Positions 16,983-25,831 are shown, numbered from the stretch's first letter. The stretch: 42,902 bases of DNA from Candidatus Bathyarchaeota archaeon (GCA_018396915.1 JAGTRD010000012.1:1-42902); one strand, 5' to 3'. A program made the numbers and translations. Notes: generated by a model from the sequence alone, not told the origin.

Positions 16983-17233
16983 TTAACTCTTTATTTCAAA
17001 ATCTTCACTGAATGATTCAACCAAAGCATTAGATCTCTCAAATGTTATGTCATCATAGATTCTTCTCTTCATAGTTGGGTAGTGTTTTATCCTCAACTTG
17101 AAATAATCTGACTTTCAAGTTTATCCGTTAGCAGCAGAGTATATTGGTCTATCTTCACTGCATATTTAGATGGATCTCTATAATAGTTAAGCTTTGGTTT
17201 ATAGCTTGATCGGGTTAGCGATTTCGACTCCAT
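16983..17233 (-). pseudogene. Frameshifted small gene of unknown function
   Basis: From the ATG at 17233 the minus strand reads MESKSLTRSSYKPKLNYYRD, then KYAVKIDQYTLLLTDKLE and stops. One frame over it continues SDYFKLRIKHYPTMKRRIYD, then ITFERSNALVESFSEDFEI and ends at 16983. A single frameshift restores about 83 residues of balanced, protein-like sequence. It lies 4 bases downstream of the decayed vapC on the same strand, so it may once have belonged to the same transcript. I do not recognise the family. Confidence 0.5.
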
Positions 17234-17237
17234 ATTC

Positions 17238-17658
17238 TTAAAGTCTCTCAAAGTGTTTTTCATCTGTAGTATAGATTAGATTGGCTTGCTCAACCATGTT
17301 CGCAACTATCATCGCATCGTTTATGGGAATATTCTTCTCCTTCGCCCACTGAATGGAATTCTGTGAAGCCTGTTTAGAGATCGATAAGAATGCAATGCGT
17401 CTTGAACGTAGGAGCTAAACCTTCCTAAATTCAGCTTCGATACGATTTAAAAGCTTCTTCAGAGCTGAAAAAACCAACGATTATTATTGGATTCAAACTC
17501 AAAAAGTAATCTAACTCTCCCTTCAATCCTTTCTCCAGTAGGTCGAGGCACTTTCTGTGATACAATTCATTTGGGTAATCGGTTATCATGGAGTAAACTA
17601 TCACATTGGAGTCCAGTATGGTGAGAGGTTTTATTTCCGCTCTGCTTACTCCAGCCAA
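17238..17658 (-). pseudogene. vapC: Decayed VapC PIN-domain toxin
   Basis: The first frame (LTILDSNVIVYSMITDYPNE to LSLNPIIIVGFFS) is the N-terminal half of a PIN domain, then stops. One frame over it continues ALKKLLNRIEAEFRKV, hits an in-frame stop, and after a garbled stretch resumes SKQASQNSIQWAKEKNIPIN, DAMIVANMVEQANLIYTTD and EKHFERL, the C-terminal PIN motifs. The conserved Glu (expected IIVEVFS) is Gly. A frameshift, a stop and a lost catalytic residue together make this a true pseudogene rather than a sequencing slip. Its AbrB antitoxin is intact. Confidence 0.75.
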
Positions 17659-17909
17659 ACCTCCTCCTCCATTATCTCCTCGAGTCTCTCCGGCGGAATA
17701 TGTCCTTTAACCTTAACTGGTGTATGGGTAGCCCTCCAAGCCGGGTCGTCTTCAACATTTTTTGGAGTGAGATTTATCACTGTGGCTTTGAAACTATGGT
17801 CGTCTAGTGGTTCGAGTAAGACAGTATCTCCCGCCTTAATGTTCATCCTTATCCTGATCTGCTTGTCAATAACGATCCTGTGTCTCTGGTCTACCTTTGA
17901 CAGTGGCAT
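17646..17909 (-). CDS. vapB: VapB antitoxin, AbrB family (orphaned)
   Basis: An 87-residue antitoxin: MPLSKVDQRHRIVIDKQIRI, then AGDTVLLEPLDDHSFKATVI form the AbrB domain, followed by a tail rich in Pro and acidic residues (PPERLEEIMEEEVWLE). It overlaps the first codons of the decayed vapC by 13 bases. Because the toxin is broken, this gene survives as an orphan and may serve as a DNA-binding regulator or cross-antitoxin. The start at 17909 is preferred over a TTG at 17948, which would put coding sequence across the GTGGGA sites. Confidence 0.75.
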   Translation of the reverse strand: MPLSKVDQRHRIVIDKQIRIRMNIKAGDTVLLEPLDDHSFKATVINLTPKNVEDDPAWRATHTPVKVKGHIPPERLEEIMEEEVWLE

Positions 17910-17914
17910 TGTTC

Positions 17915-17934
17915 TTCCCACGTAAATATCCCAC
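17915..17934 (-). promoter_or_regulatory. GTGGGA direct repeat before vapB
   Basis: On the minus strand GTGGGAT (17934-17928) and GTGGGAA (17921-17915) are separated by an AT-rich atttac. The same hexamer occurs before the AbrB-type vapB genes at 2522 and 28858. Confidence 0.5.
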
Positions 17935-18233
17935 AAGACGTCTAACAAGATCTACGCGTTTATCGGACGCCTAAACCCAGATTTGGAGTTCTCTCTACGT
18001 TCCTTCGGATATCCCCTAAGAGTTGATGATAGCTTCCAAAGTTTCATCTTCGCACATGCTGAAACCACTCCACGCCACATTATGGAGGTGAAGATACAGA
18101 TTCTCCTGTTCTTCCAGAGTATCTCCTAACTCTTTGAGACGTCTGCCGTAAACCGACCCTGCACTTAAACTGGATACCCTCAATTGTCACATTCGACTCT
18201 TTATTCAGCATGTAGCCTACCTCCATAGGCACT

Positions 18234-18647
18234 CTATACCTTCAAGACTTCAGAGAGATATTCTTCGACGGACATGAACTTTAGATTTGGGATATTCTTG
18301 AACGCCTTGTCTGAGCTTATCAAGGTCATATCTGATGTGAGGGCAGTTGCGGCGTAGAAGCTGTCAAAGAATGTGAGTAGCCCTGCTGAGTGAATCTCAA
18401 CTGCTCTATTCGCTACGTCTGGAGTTATGGGTAGAAATATTAGGTTTTTCAAGTTTCCAAAAGCTTTGAGCTTCGGCGCAACTGAGGCGAACTTGTTGAC
18501 AGCCTTCAGGACCGAGAGTATCTCTATGATCGTGGCTGAGGAGCAATGGAGCCTCTTGGATCTCTTGAGGATTTGCTTTGCCTTGTCTTTCAACGGATCC
18601 TCCCTCTTCATAATCGCGTAAATAAGGTCTGTTTCTATGAGAAACAT
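18234..18647 (-). CDS. vapC: PIN-domain protein, VapC-type toxin
   Basis: A 137-residue PIN protein with all expected acids: FLIETDLIYAIM (Asp 7), ATIIEILSVL (Glu), LTFFDSFYAATAL (Asp) and TLISSDKAFKNI (Asp). Unlike the other toxins here it is not downstream of its antitoxin. The AbrB gene at 18710 points the opposite way, with 62 bases between the two starts. The divergent pair probably shares a control region. Confidence 0.8.
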   Translation of the reverse strand: MFLIETDLIYAIMKREDPLKDKAKQILKRSKRLHCSSATIIEILSVLKAVNKFASVAPKLKAFGNLKNLIFLPITPDVANRAVEIHSAGLLTFFDSFYAATALTSDMTLISSDKAFKNIPNLKFMSVEEYLSEVLKV

Positions 18648-18682
18648 CTGAACATCGTCTCGATTCGAAACATTTAATTATT

Positions 18683-18704
18683 TCCGAATTTTATTTCTTT
18701 CGGA
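18683..18704. promoter_or_regulatory. Inverted repeat between divergent PIN and AbrB genes
   Basis: TCCGAA (18683-18688) and TTCGGA (18699-18704) are exact complements around a 10-base AT-rich spacer. A related TTCGAAA lies near 18664-18670. Placement between divergent starts suggests binding by the AbrB protein with control of both genes. Confidence 0.5.
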
Positions 18705-18709
18705 TAAGG

Positions 18710-18985
18710 TTGGATTTGGAGAAGATTGTGGAGAGGAAGAACGTCGGGTCTAAAGGAGAGATTATCCCCCCCAAGAGGCTGAGGGAGAAGATAGGTTTGA
18801 GGCCAGGATCCCTGATAGAGATAAGATTGGAAGGCCGATCCTTGATTGTTAAACCCATCCTAGACCCCCTTGAGGAGTTGGACGGAATACTCGAGACAGA
18901 GTTATCCAACAGGGAGTTGAAGAGAATAGCTGAACTTCAAGTATTGAAGGAAGCAGCCGCCGAAGCCGTTAGGAAACACGAATAA
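18710..18985 (+). CDS. vapB: AbrB family DNA-binding antitoxin, divergent from its toxin
   Basis: A 91-residue protein from a TTG start. KNVGSKGEIIPPKRLREKIGL and PGSLIEIRLEGRSLIVKP make the AbrB domain. The C-terminal 40 residues (ELSNRELKRIAELQVLKEAA) are a long helix that could bind the PIN protein encoded divergently at 18234-18647. It overlaps the proposed operator on its upstream side, so autoregulation is likely. The TTG is used because no ATG lies near the start of the domain. Confidence 0.75.
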   Translation: MDLEKIVERKNVGSKGEIIPPKRLREKIGLRPGSLIEIRLEGRSLIVKPILDPLEELDGILETELSNRELKRIAELQVLKEAAAEAVRKHE

Positions 18986-19657
18986 GCATAAGATAATTAC
19001 AACATTCATGCCCCAAGATGGCTAGCTGACCTACAACCGTATCGAATACGTTCCATCCATGCCCGTTCTTCCTTCTATAAGAATCGGCATTTATTTTGAG
19101 TGCAGATGTTGATGATGAATATTTTCCACCGACAAATTGAATTTTTTGTGGAGCAAATGAGAATGAGTTAATTAAATTGGTATAGAATACCACTTATCCA
19201 TAAGTTCTGGAACCACACTAATTTCATTAATTAACGCGATTGTAATCGCATTCAATCCATAAATCAAAAGTTGATCAATAAAACAATTGATTGGTACTAA
19301 TTAGGTAACGTGTTTTAACAATGTTAAAGAGTCTTACGTAGCATGCAGCCCAATTGTTCTATAAGCGGCTTAGGACAACTATCAACATTTGAATTCATTT
19401 GATAGGAGTCTTTGTGATAAGTTGCAGATCCTAGGAAGATCATTTAGTACGGCATTGTAGCTTCACAGGTCTTTTACCGGCTGATATCTCCAACGGGGCA
19501 TGAAAAACTTTAAGAACTCTTCTTTACGCATCGACTATGTTTCAATAATCATAATTAAAATACATGACTTATAATCCAGCTGTATTAGGTTAAATGTGTA
19601 GACAATGGATAAGTCTGTTAAGAGAATTGGACGAATATTGGATCGAGTAGGGCTTCT
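18986..19657. other. AT-rich intergenic region
   Basis: About 670 bases with no convincing gene. A minus-strand frame at 18969-19193 has a stretch APQKIQFVGGKYSSSTSALK that looks protein-like, but it lacks family features. A short hairpin (GCGATT/AATCGC) lies near 19237-19250. The AT-rich part at 19190-19340 may hold promoter DNA for the glycosyltransferase. Confidence 0.3.
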
Positions 19658-20542
19658 ATGAGCAAGAGAATCTGCATGTTCAATGACTGTGCGAGTGTAG
19701 GTTTCGAACTTGCCAAAGGATTGAGGAGTCTGGGATTTGACGTTTTCCACTATAGAAGGTCCAGAGGGTTGCTTGATAAGACTATTAAGCTTGCGTGGAA
19801 TGTTGCACGTTCTAGGGGCGACCTCTACTATGTCCATTATGCCTTGCAGGATGCCTATTTAGTCTCGAAACTGAAACGTTTAGATGTGTTGCATGTACAT
19901 GGTTCGGATGTACGCTGGGAGCTCAAGGAATCCTTATGGAGATGGATGATCAGAAATAACTTGAAAGTTGCAAGGCATGTTATCTGTGCTACGCCAGACA
20001 TTCCAGAGATGCTTCCAGACTATGTCAAAAGTTACAGTTATCTGCCAAACCCTATCGACACTGAGATCTTCAAGCCCTACAGTCGCCATGAAAACTTTGA
20101 TGGGAGAGACACGGTTGTCTTCCTCTACCCATTTCGATACGATCCTAAACGGAAAGGAACGCATCTGTTCATGAGAGAGTTTGAGCGAGTGAAAAAACCT
20201 AACTGGAAGATCACTTTTGTAAGCGGTATCCCATACAGTAAGATGCCTGAAGTTTACAATTCGGTCGATGTGGTTGTTGGAGACTTTGCTACAGGAGTGT
20301 TAGGCAAAGTTGCTTTGGAAGGTATGTCATGCGGTCGGCCAGTAGTCACCCGCATAGATGAAAGATATTACAAAGAGAATCCTCCACCCACAGTTCCTCT
20401 TACCAGATTGGCCGACATGGATTCTCCGGAGATCAGGAGTTGGTATGGTAAAGCAGGGAGGGAGTATGTGATTCGTCATCACAGGCATGTAGATGTTGCT
20501 TCAAGACTTGTCAATGAACTTAAGACTCTTGAGCTGCTATAA
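19658..20542 (+). CDS. Glycosyltransferase, GT-B fold (GT4-like)
   Basis: A 294-residue cytosolic sugar transferase. The N-terminal half has CMFNDCASVGFELAKGLRSLG and VLHVHGSDVRWE, typical of the GT4 acceptor domain. SYLPNPIDTEIFKPY is the linker motif. The C-terminal half has VSGIPYSKMPEVYNSVDVVV and LGKVALEGMSCGRPVV, where the Glu of ALEGMSCG contacts the nucleotide-sugar. It is short for GT4 (usually 350 or more). It stands alone, so the acceptor is unknown; cell-surface glycan or glycolipid synthesis is likely. Confidence 0.82.
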   Translation: MSKRICMFNDCASVGFELAKGLRSLGFDVFHYRRSRGLLDKTIKLAWNVARSRGDLYYVHYALQDAYLVSKLKRLDVLHVHGSDVRWELKESLWRWMIRNNLKVARHVICATPDIPEMLPDYVKSYSYLPNPIDTEIFKPYSRHENFDGRDTVVFLYPFRYDPKRKGTHLFMREFERVKKPNWKITFVSGIPYSKMPEVYNSVDVVVGDFATGVLGKVALEGMSCGRPVVTRIDERYYKENPPPTVPLTRLADMDSPEIRSWYGKAGREYVIRHHRHVDVASRLVNELKTLELL

Positions 20543-20641
20543 GATTCAGATGGACAATTTCATATACAAAATTGTGAGGTCTTCTGTAGCACGTGAAACC
20601 CTACAATACTGAGCATTAGCATTAATCCCACAGTCAACAGT

Positions 20642-20837
20642 GTGATGCTGTCGATTATAATTGCTATAATAGTACAGTATATCGGGATCCGAACCTTCAA
20701 AAGGGGGAATGAATGAGTGGGGAAACTCAAGAGAGACAACGTAGCTGTAGGATTGATGATGGCTGGAACACTCTTGGGTCATCGGCCTCATCGTAGCGCA
20801 GATAGTTGAAGGGTTCAATCGTGTCCTAGTACTTTGA
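20642..20837 (+). pseudogene. Relic of a DUF350-like membrane protein gene
   Basis: The frame from GTG at 20642 reads MLSIIIAIIVQYIGIRTFKR, GNE, a stop, then GKLKRDNVAVGLMMAGTLLG. A one-base shift continues VIGLIVAQIVEGFNRVL to a stop at 20837. The KxDNVAVGLMMAGTLLG part resembles the helix motif of DUF350 membrane proteins (KKGNVAVAIVLAG-like). An in-frame stop plus a frameshift make it non-functional. The family call is tentative. Confidence 0.4.
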
Positions 20838-20930
20838 CCACTTTCGAAAGTTTGACTGAGGTAGGCTATTCCCCATTTTTATATTGTTTTTTGTATTTGT
20901 ATGGGGCCTTTATAGATATCTTATCTCGAT

Positions 20931-21926
20931 CTAGGTCTGCCTGGCCCCGCATCTCTGACAGTACTTTGAATCCTCAGGTATGGCTGAGCCGCAGTTTATG
21001 CAGTATTTCGCTGCCGGTCTAGGTTTGGGACCTATTTGTAGTGGTGGCGGATGGTGGGTTTTGGCTCCACCGAACATCCCAGGCTGTGGAACACCCATCA
21101 CTACAGGTCTATCGACATATCTTTTGCAGGTGGGGCAGTACCATCTTAAGGATTGATGTCGGTATGTCAGGGGGTTTGAGCATGTTGGACATGCGCCTCC
21201 AAGCTTCTGTGTGACGATGGGGATGATTAGCGGGATCGCCCTCTGCTTGAAGGGTGATAGGCTCAGGGCCTTCCTCATCATAGCTGCGACAATTATCCAT
21301 TGGAGACCGTATATTGGTAGGGCCATTAGGAAGAGGTCTAGAGCCAGAAATGTATCCCATAAACCATGGAAGACCGTTGCAAGAAGTAATCCTGAGAATG
21401 TGATTCCAGACCCTCCTCTTTCTCTGAACTTTGCCAGTCCAAGGAAGAAGCCGAACATGCCGCTGTCTAGAGCGTGGCCTGGAACGGATAGGACAGCCCT
21501 TAACACGCCGACCTCTATGCCTCTCTGTGTGACGTAGAGTATATTCTCGACGGTGGCGAATCCAAGGGCGGCGGCGCATGAGTATACTATGCCGTCCATA
21601 ACCTCATTGAACTCTCTGGAACGGTAGGCTTTAACCCTGACCGCGAGGAGCTTCATAGATTCTTCGACGAAGGCTATTACGACGAAGTAGTATGCTACTA
21701 CATGGATAATGTTGGCGCCCTCCTCAGGTCCAGGAACGATTATGCTACCTAAATTTTCGAGGATGAGGGTCGGCAATATGTATAAGGCTCCCAGAAAAAA
21801 AGTTGCGAGGAGGAGCCTGGCGGGTTCACGTTCATACTTGTCTCGAACCCAAAATAACCATAGGAAGAAGATCCCTGGCGCAACGGCTAGGGCGAGCAAA
21901 TGCAATATCTGAGTCGTGAATTCCAA
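20931..21926 (-). CDS. PrsW-like intramembrane protease with two C-terminal zinc ribbons
   Basis: A 331-residue protein. Residues 1-220 carry about seven membrane helices with the PrsW motifs: the EExxK set FVEESMKLLAV, FNEVMDGIVYSCAAALGFATVEN, VPGHALDSGMFGFFLG and FHGLWDTFL, which supply the Glu and His residues of this Zn protease family. The C-terminal 90 residues are soluble, with one ribbon CPTC...CPTC, a Pro-rich linker (HHPPPLQIGPKPRP), and a second CINCG...CQRCG ribbon. The protease would cut a membrane protein to send a signal; the ribbons may select the substrate. The substrate is unknown. Confidence 0.82.
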   Translation of the reverse strand: MEFTTQILHLLALAVAPGIFFLWLFWVRDKYEREPARLLLATFFLGALYILPTLILENLGSIIVPGPEEGANIIHVVAYYFVVIAFVEESMKLLAVRVKAYRSREFNEVMDGIVYSCAAALGFATVENILYVTQRGIEVGVLRAVLSVPGHALDSGMFGFFLGLAKFRERGGSGITFSGLLLATVFHGLWDTFLALDLFLMALPIYGLQWIIVAAMMRKALSLSPFKQRAIPLIIPIVTQKLGGACPTCSNPLTYRHQSLRWYCPTCKRYVDRPVVMGVPQPGMFGGAKTHHPPPLQIGPKPRPAAKYCINCGSAIPEDSKYCQRCGARQT

Positions 21927-22384
21927 CTCCCAAATTGATGGTACTGATTATGTCGCACCTAGAAATTTTTAAGATTAATCACGGCGTCTGAATATATGTT
22001 GATCTTTGACACTTTACAGAAACATTTCTCCATAGTTGCATTCTTGCTGTCGCTACTTCTGAGCATAAATAATATTTTTACTCAATCTCAGTCTGCGTGG
22101 TATCCTCGTCGCCAGCATAACTGATTCAGATGGCATACGTACAAATTATATTATATTTGTAAATATTATTTACTATAGTAAGCAATATTATACATAATCT
22201 GCTTAAAGGGGGGTAGGGGGGGTGGGGGGTCTCAGCCCCACTCACATGCATATTCCTCCCCACTCCACCGTGTACGAGAACAAACAACCCAAAGACACAA
22301 TAACCATCCACCATGCTACCAGCCCATAATACGAAAATCTAATAAACAATCCAAGCAGAAATCCCTCTCAGGAGCGTTGAATTC
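21927..22384. other. Intergenic region with G-run tract
   Basis: About 460 bases before the first corrinoid gene. An AT-rich block (22137-22200) is followed by the G-run tract described separately. No gene is supported; the minus-strand frame at 22126-22314 is just the C-rich complement. Confidence 0.35.
22208..22229 (+). repeat. G-run tract, potential G-quadruplex
   Basis: Runs of 6, 7 and 6 G are separated by TA and T. The 7-base run can supply two G3 tracts, giving the four needed for a quadruplex. GGGG (22226-22229) can also pair with CCCC about 6 bases later. It lies about 155 bases before the module A corrinoid gene. Confidence 0.5.
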
Positions 22385-23035
22385 TTGAATAGTAACCCGC
22401 AGACGATTCTTGAGGAGTTGAGGAGCCTCATCTCAACAATATCAGACGTTGAGACTGTCAAACAGACTACGAGGAAAGCCCTAGAATCAGGCGCCAAACC
22501 CCTAGAGATAGTCGACATCCTAAGCTCAGCTTTGAACGATGTTGGAAAAAAGTATGACTGCGGTGAATACTTCCTCTCAGAGCTGATGATGGCCGGAATC
22601 CTCGCCAGCGAAGTGACAAACATCGTAAAGCCACACTTAACCTCATCTGAAAGAAAGGCCCCAGGCAAAATCGTCATAGGAACAGTCAAGGGAGACCTCC
22701 ACGACATAGGAAAGAACATAGTCATCATGATGCTCTCAGCAGCAGGATTCGAAATAGTCGATTTGGGAGTCGATGTACCAGCCGAGAAATTCGTGGAGGC
22801 CACAAAGAAGGAGAAGGCAAACATCCTAGGAATGTCAGCCCTCCTAAGTTCAACAATGGATGAGATGAAGAACGTCATACAACTACTCGCCAGAGAGAGT
22901 ATGAGGAGCCTCGTCAAGGTCATCGTCGGAGGAAGACCTGTCACAAGTGATTTTGCAACCCAGATAGGAGCCGACGGATATGCGAAAGACGCCGTCGAAG
23001 CCGTGAACGTGACGAAGGCCCTCATCAAACCTTGA
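22385..23035 (+). CDS. Corrinoid protein of methyltransferase module A
   Basis: A 216-residue methyl carrier. Residues 1-85 are the helical cap; 92-216 form the B12-binding Rossmann domain. The cobalt-ligating motif D104-x-H106-x-x-G109 (GDLHDIGKN) is present, with GMSALLSST and IVGGRPV completing the cofactor pocket. This is the MtbC/MtaC/MtvC class. It accepts a methyl group from the substrate methyltransferase encoded next and passes it to an acceptor enzyme not in this window. It starts with TTG; CAGGAG lies upstream. Confidence 0.92.
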   Translation: MNSNPQTILEELRSLISTISDVETVKQTTRKALESGAKPLEIVDILSSALNDVGKKYDCGEYFLSELMMAGILASEVTNIVKPHLTSSERKAPGKIVIGTVKGDLHDIGKNIVIMMLSAAGFEIVDLGVDVPAEKFVEATKKEKANILGMSALLSSTMDEMKNVIQLLARESMRSLVKVIVGGRPVTSDFATQIGADGYAKDAVEAVNVTKALIKP

Positions 23036-23048
23036 GGAGGTGGCCAAT

Positions 23049-24152
23049 ATGAACCCACGTGAAAGAGTCCTGAAGACCCTAGAGATAAAAGAACCTGACA
23101 GAGTCCCAATAATGGAGACCGAGGTTGAATCAACATTGATGGAGGAGATCCTTGGAAAGAAGTATCCCGTAGTCACGTCGACCCAGACCCAGGTCCTCGC
23201 AGACAGAGAGAAAGAGAAGCTCAGGAACGACTTCAAGATAGAATGTTTCAGAAAGATTGGATTCGACATATGTACCGCAGACCTCTCAGCCCCCGAATAT
23301 TGGAAGCCGAAAATCAATCCGGATGGAACGATGGTCGACCTCTGGGGTAGAATATTAATACTCGACGATGAGACAAAGCAGTGGCTCCCATACAGCACCA
23401 TATTCAACACGCCAGAAGACTTCGAGAAATTTCAGCTCCCAGACCCAGACGCTGAAGGCTGGCTCTTCGCAACAGAATATATAAAAAGGAAAGTCGGAGA
23501 CACAATGGCCACCGTGACAGTCATCCGAGACCCATTCGCCCACGTATGGGAGATGCTCACACCAATAAAATTCGTAAGATGGATGTATGAGTATCCCCAA
23601 ACAGTCAAGAACGCAATAGACAAAGTCACAGAATTCAACATAAAGATCATAAAGAGGATAGGTGAAGTCCAGCCGGACTTCATAATATCAGCAGGAGACT
23701 ACTGTGAATCTAAAGGGCCGATGGTTCCAACAAAATTTTTCAAAGAAATAATATTTCCAAACTTGAGGAGGCAGGTCGACGAAGCCCACAGGGCAGGCCT
23801 CAAACTGGTAAAACATACAGACGGAAACATAAACCCAATACTCGAGGATATGGCGAAAATAGTCGACGGCCTGCACTCCCTAGACCCCTCCGCAGGAGTA
23901 GACATAGGAGAGGTCAAGACCAAATATGGAGACAGACTCGTCCTGATCGGAAACGTCTCAGTCGACAACCTCGCAAAAAAGAGTAAGACAGAGATCATAG
24001 AGGAAGTTAAGAACATCATAAGGAAAGCATCCCCTGGGGGCGGACATATACTATCCTCCAGCAACACATGGGCTGCAGGGGCGAGACTTGAAAACTGCCT
24101 AGCCATGGTTGAGGCAGGTAGAAAGTACGGGGTCTACCCAATAAGAATCTGA
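23049..24152 (+). CDS. UroD-fold methyltransferase of module A
   Basis: A 367-residue protein of the uroporphyrinogen decarboxylase/MtaA/CmuA superfamily. It begins MNPRERVLKTLEIKEPDRVP, typical of corrinoid-linked members. H256 sits in VKHTDGNINPIL; the His-x-Cys zinc motif of MtaA is not seen, so this branch differs from MtaA. GDRLVLIGNVSVDNL and ILSSSNTW are shared with the module B enzyme. The inferred role is moving a methyl group from a methylated substrate to the module A corrinoid protein. The ATG at 23049 follows GAGGAGGTG at ideal spacing; the GTG at 23040 is less likely. Methoxylated aromatics are one candidate substrate class because MtvB/MtoB enzymes share this fold. Confidence 0.85.
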   Translation: MNPRERVLKTLEIKEPDRVPIMETEVESTLMEEILGKKYPVVTSTQTQVLADREKEKLRNDFKIECFRKIGFDICTADLSAPEYWKPKINPDGTMVDLWGRILILDDETKQWLPYSTIFNTPEDFEKFQLPDPDAEGWLFATEYIKRKVGDTMATVTVIRDPFAHVWEMLTPIKFVRWMYEYPQTVKNAIDKVTEFNIKIIKRIGEVQPDFIISAGDYCESKGPMVPTKFFKEIIFPNLRRQVDEAHRAGLKLVKHTDGNINPILEDMAKIVDGLHSLDPSAGVDIGEVKTKYGDRLVLIGNVSVDNLAKKSKTEIIEEVKNIIRKASPGGGHILSSSNTWAAGARLENCLAMVEAGRKYGVYPIRI

Positions 24153-24256
24153 AAAATACTTGAATTCAATCCTTATCTCTAAAAACTACATAAACATTCT
24201 TATATGCAAAGTCTTAAATATATTTTTATGAAATAAATTATTTGCAGGCGACGCGA

Positions 24257-25831
24257 ATGGTTAGAATTCTAACCATCGCAGACTGGCTTCTATTGGCCGT
24301 ATACCTCGGCGGCCTCGCGGTATACGGTTGGCTCTTCAAGAGATTCATAAAGACAAAGGAAGACTACTTCATAGCAGGTAGGGCTGCACCATTCTGGCTC
24401 AGCGGCATCGCGCTCGCAGCGATAGCGTTAGATGCAAGTGACATGATGGCCCCATTCGCCCTCAGCTACGGTGCAGGTCTATGGGGTCTATGGTGGTTCA
24501 TAGGATGCGTCCTAGGATCATTCCTTCTGGCTGGATACATTGTTCCAGCATTCTTCAGGAAGAAAGTCATCACGAACACAACATACCTTGAATACCGCTT
24601 CGAACCAGGAATCAGGTTATACGCAGCTTGGACCCAAGTCATCCAGAGATCTGTCGTCATGGCTGGAGCTATAACAAGCATATCCTTCCTCTTGGAGATA
24701 GTTTTGGGAGCACCCTTCTGGCATGCTGTCTTGATAGCTGTAGCCATCTCAGCATTCATGACTGTTGCCGGAGGCAGATTTGCAGTGATGGCCTCAGAGG
24801 TCTTCGCGATCCTCTTCGGCGTCGTCATGGCTTGGTACCTGCTCAGCCTAGGGATAGGAGGTATAGGTTGGAGCAAGTTCGTAAGCGACGTCGTCCCATG
24901 GCTCCACTGGGTCAACTTCCCGAAGGCATACAACCCTGCATATCCAAACTGGGTCTGGTTCATCGGCATAACTATACTCACCCTCCCCTACTCGATCATA
25001 AATCAAGAATACCTCGCTAAAACATTGAGTGCGTCAAGCGAATACGATGCACGTAGAGGACTCATGTTCCCGAACATACTCCTATGGATATTATGGTGCC
25101 TACCACTCTCAATCCTCGGCAACATCTCATACTTCCTCTACCCTCCAGGCAGCTTCACCGGACCAGTCGATAGGTCACTATTCTTTATAATAAGGGATCT
25201 AGCCCCCGCAGGAATGATCGGGTTACTCGTCGCCACATTCTTCGCAGCCAGCCAAGACATCGGTGGAACGGCTCAGTCGGTAGCATCCCTGATAACAATA
25301 GACACATACCAGAGATTCATAAAGAAAGACGCTTCCGAGGAGGATCTTGTGAAAATTGGGAGGATACTGACCGCAGTAATAATGATAGTTCCACTGGTAT
25401 GGATACCCTTGATGCTGGCCATGCCTGTAGTGGCGACGGTTTATGGAATGGTGACGGGTATGGCGATCGTTCCAACAGTAGTGCCGTATATTGTCGGACC
25501 ATTGACAAGATTCTGGAGCAGAAGATCAGCGATAGTAGGATGCTTGGTCGCAGCTATATTCGGCTTCATCTTCAGAATGTGGGGTAAAGACCTGGGCCTA
25601 CCATTATTAATATACCATCCATGGACATGCGGCATCCCAACAATTATAATCGGTTTCGTTGTGATGGTGGTGTGGAGCCTCATTGAAAACTCTATGAAGG
25701 GACCTATACCTGAGACTGAACTGGAGGGACTGTTGATCACATCCCCAGGGGTGAAAGCAGCTATGCTCCAGAACGCCTTGGCCACAAGACTCACCGAGAT
25801 AGGCTTCAATAAATCTGGACTTGTGAGGTGA
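24257..25831 (+). CDS. Sodium:solute symporter (SSS family)
   Basis: A 524-residue membrane protein with about 13 helices, starting MVRILTIADWLLLAVYLGGL. The family pattern is clear: a short periplasmic start, FIAGRAAPFWLSGIALAAIALDASD in helices 1-2, and FFAASQDIGGTAQSVASLITIDTYQRF in helix 8, where SSS proteins place the Na2-site residues. It probably imports a methylated or organic substrate for module A, 105 bases upstream. A TATA-like aatatatttttat near 24217 gives it its own promoter, and the TTG at 24242 would lie upstream of or at transcription start, so 24257 is preferred. Confidence 0.85.
   Translation: MVRILTIADWLLLAVYLGGLAVYGWLFKRFIKTKEDYFIAGRAAPFWLSGIALAAIALDASDMMAPFALSYGAGLWGLWWFIGCVLGSFLLAGYIVPAFFRKKVITNTTYLEYRFEPGIRLYAAWTQVIQRSVVMAGAITSISFLLEIVLGAPFWHAVLIAVAISAFMTVAGGRFAVMASEVFAILFGVVMAWYLLSLGIGGIGWSKFVSDVVPWLHWVNFPKAYNPAYPNWVWFIGITILTLPYSIINQEYLAKTLSASSEYDARRGLMFPNILLWILWCLPLSILGNISYFLYPPGSFTGPVDRSLFFIIRDLAPAGMIGLLVATFFAASQDIGGTAQSVASLITIDTYQRFIKKDASEEDLVKIGRILTAVIMIVPLVWIPLMLAMPVVATVYGMVTGMAIVPTVVPYIVGPLTRFWSRRSAIVGCLVAAIFGFIFRMWGKDLGLPLLIYHPWTCGIPTIIIGFVVMVVWSLIENSMKGPIPETELEGLLITSPGVKAAMLQNALATRLTEIGFNKSGLVR

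Noticed and set aside
22339-23136. 265-codon minus-strand frame opposite the module A corrinoid gene
   Set aside because: Shadow of the corrinoid gene; the plus-strand product has all B12 motifs.
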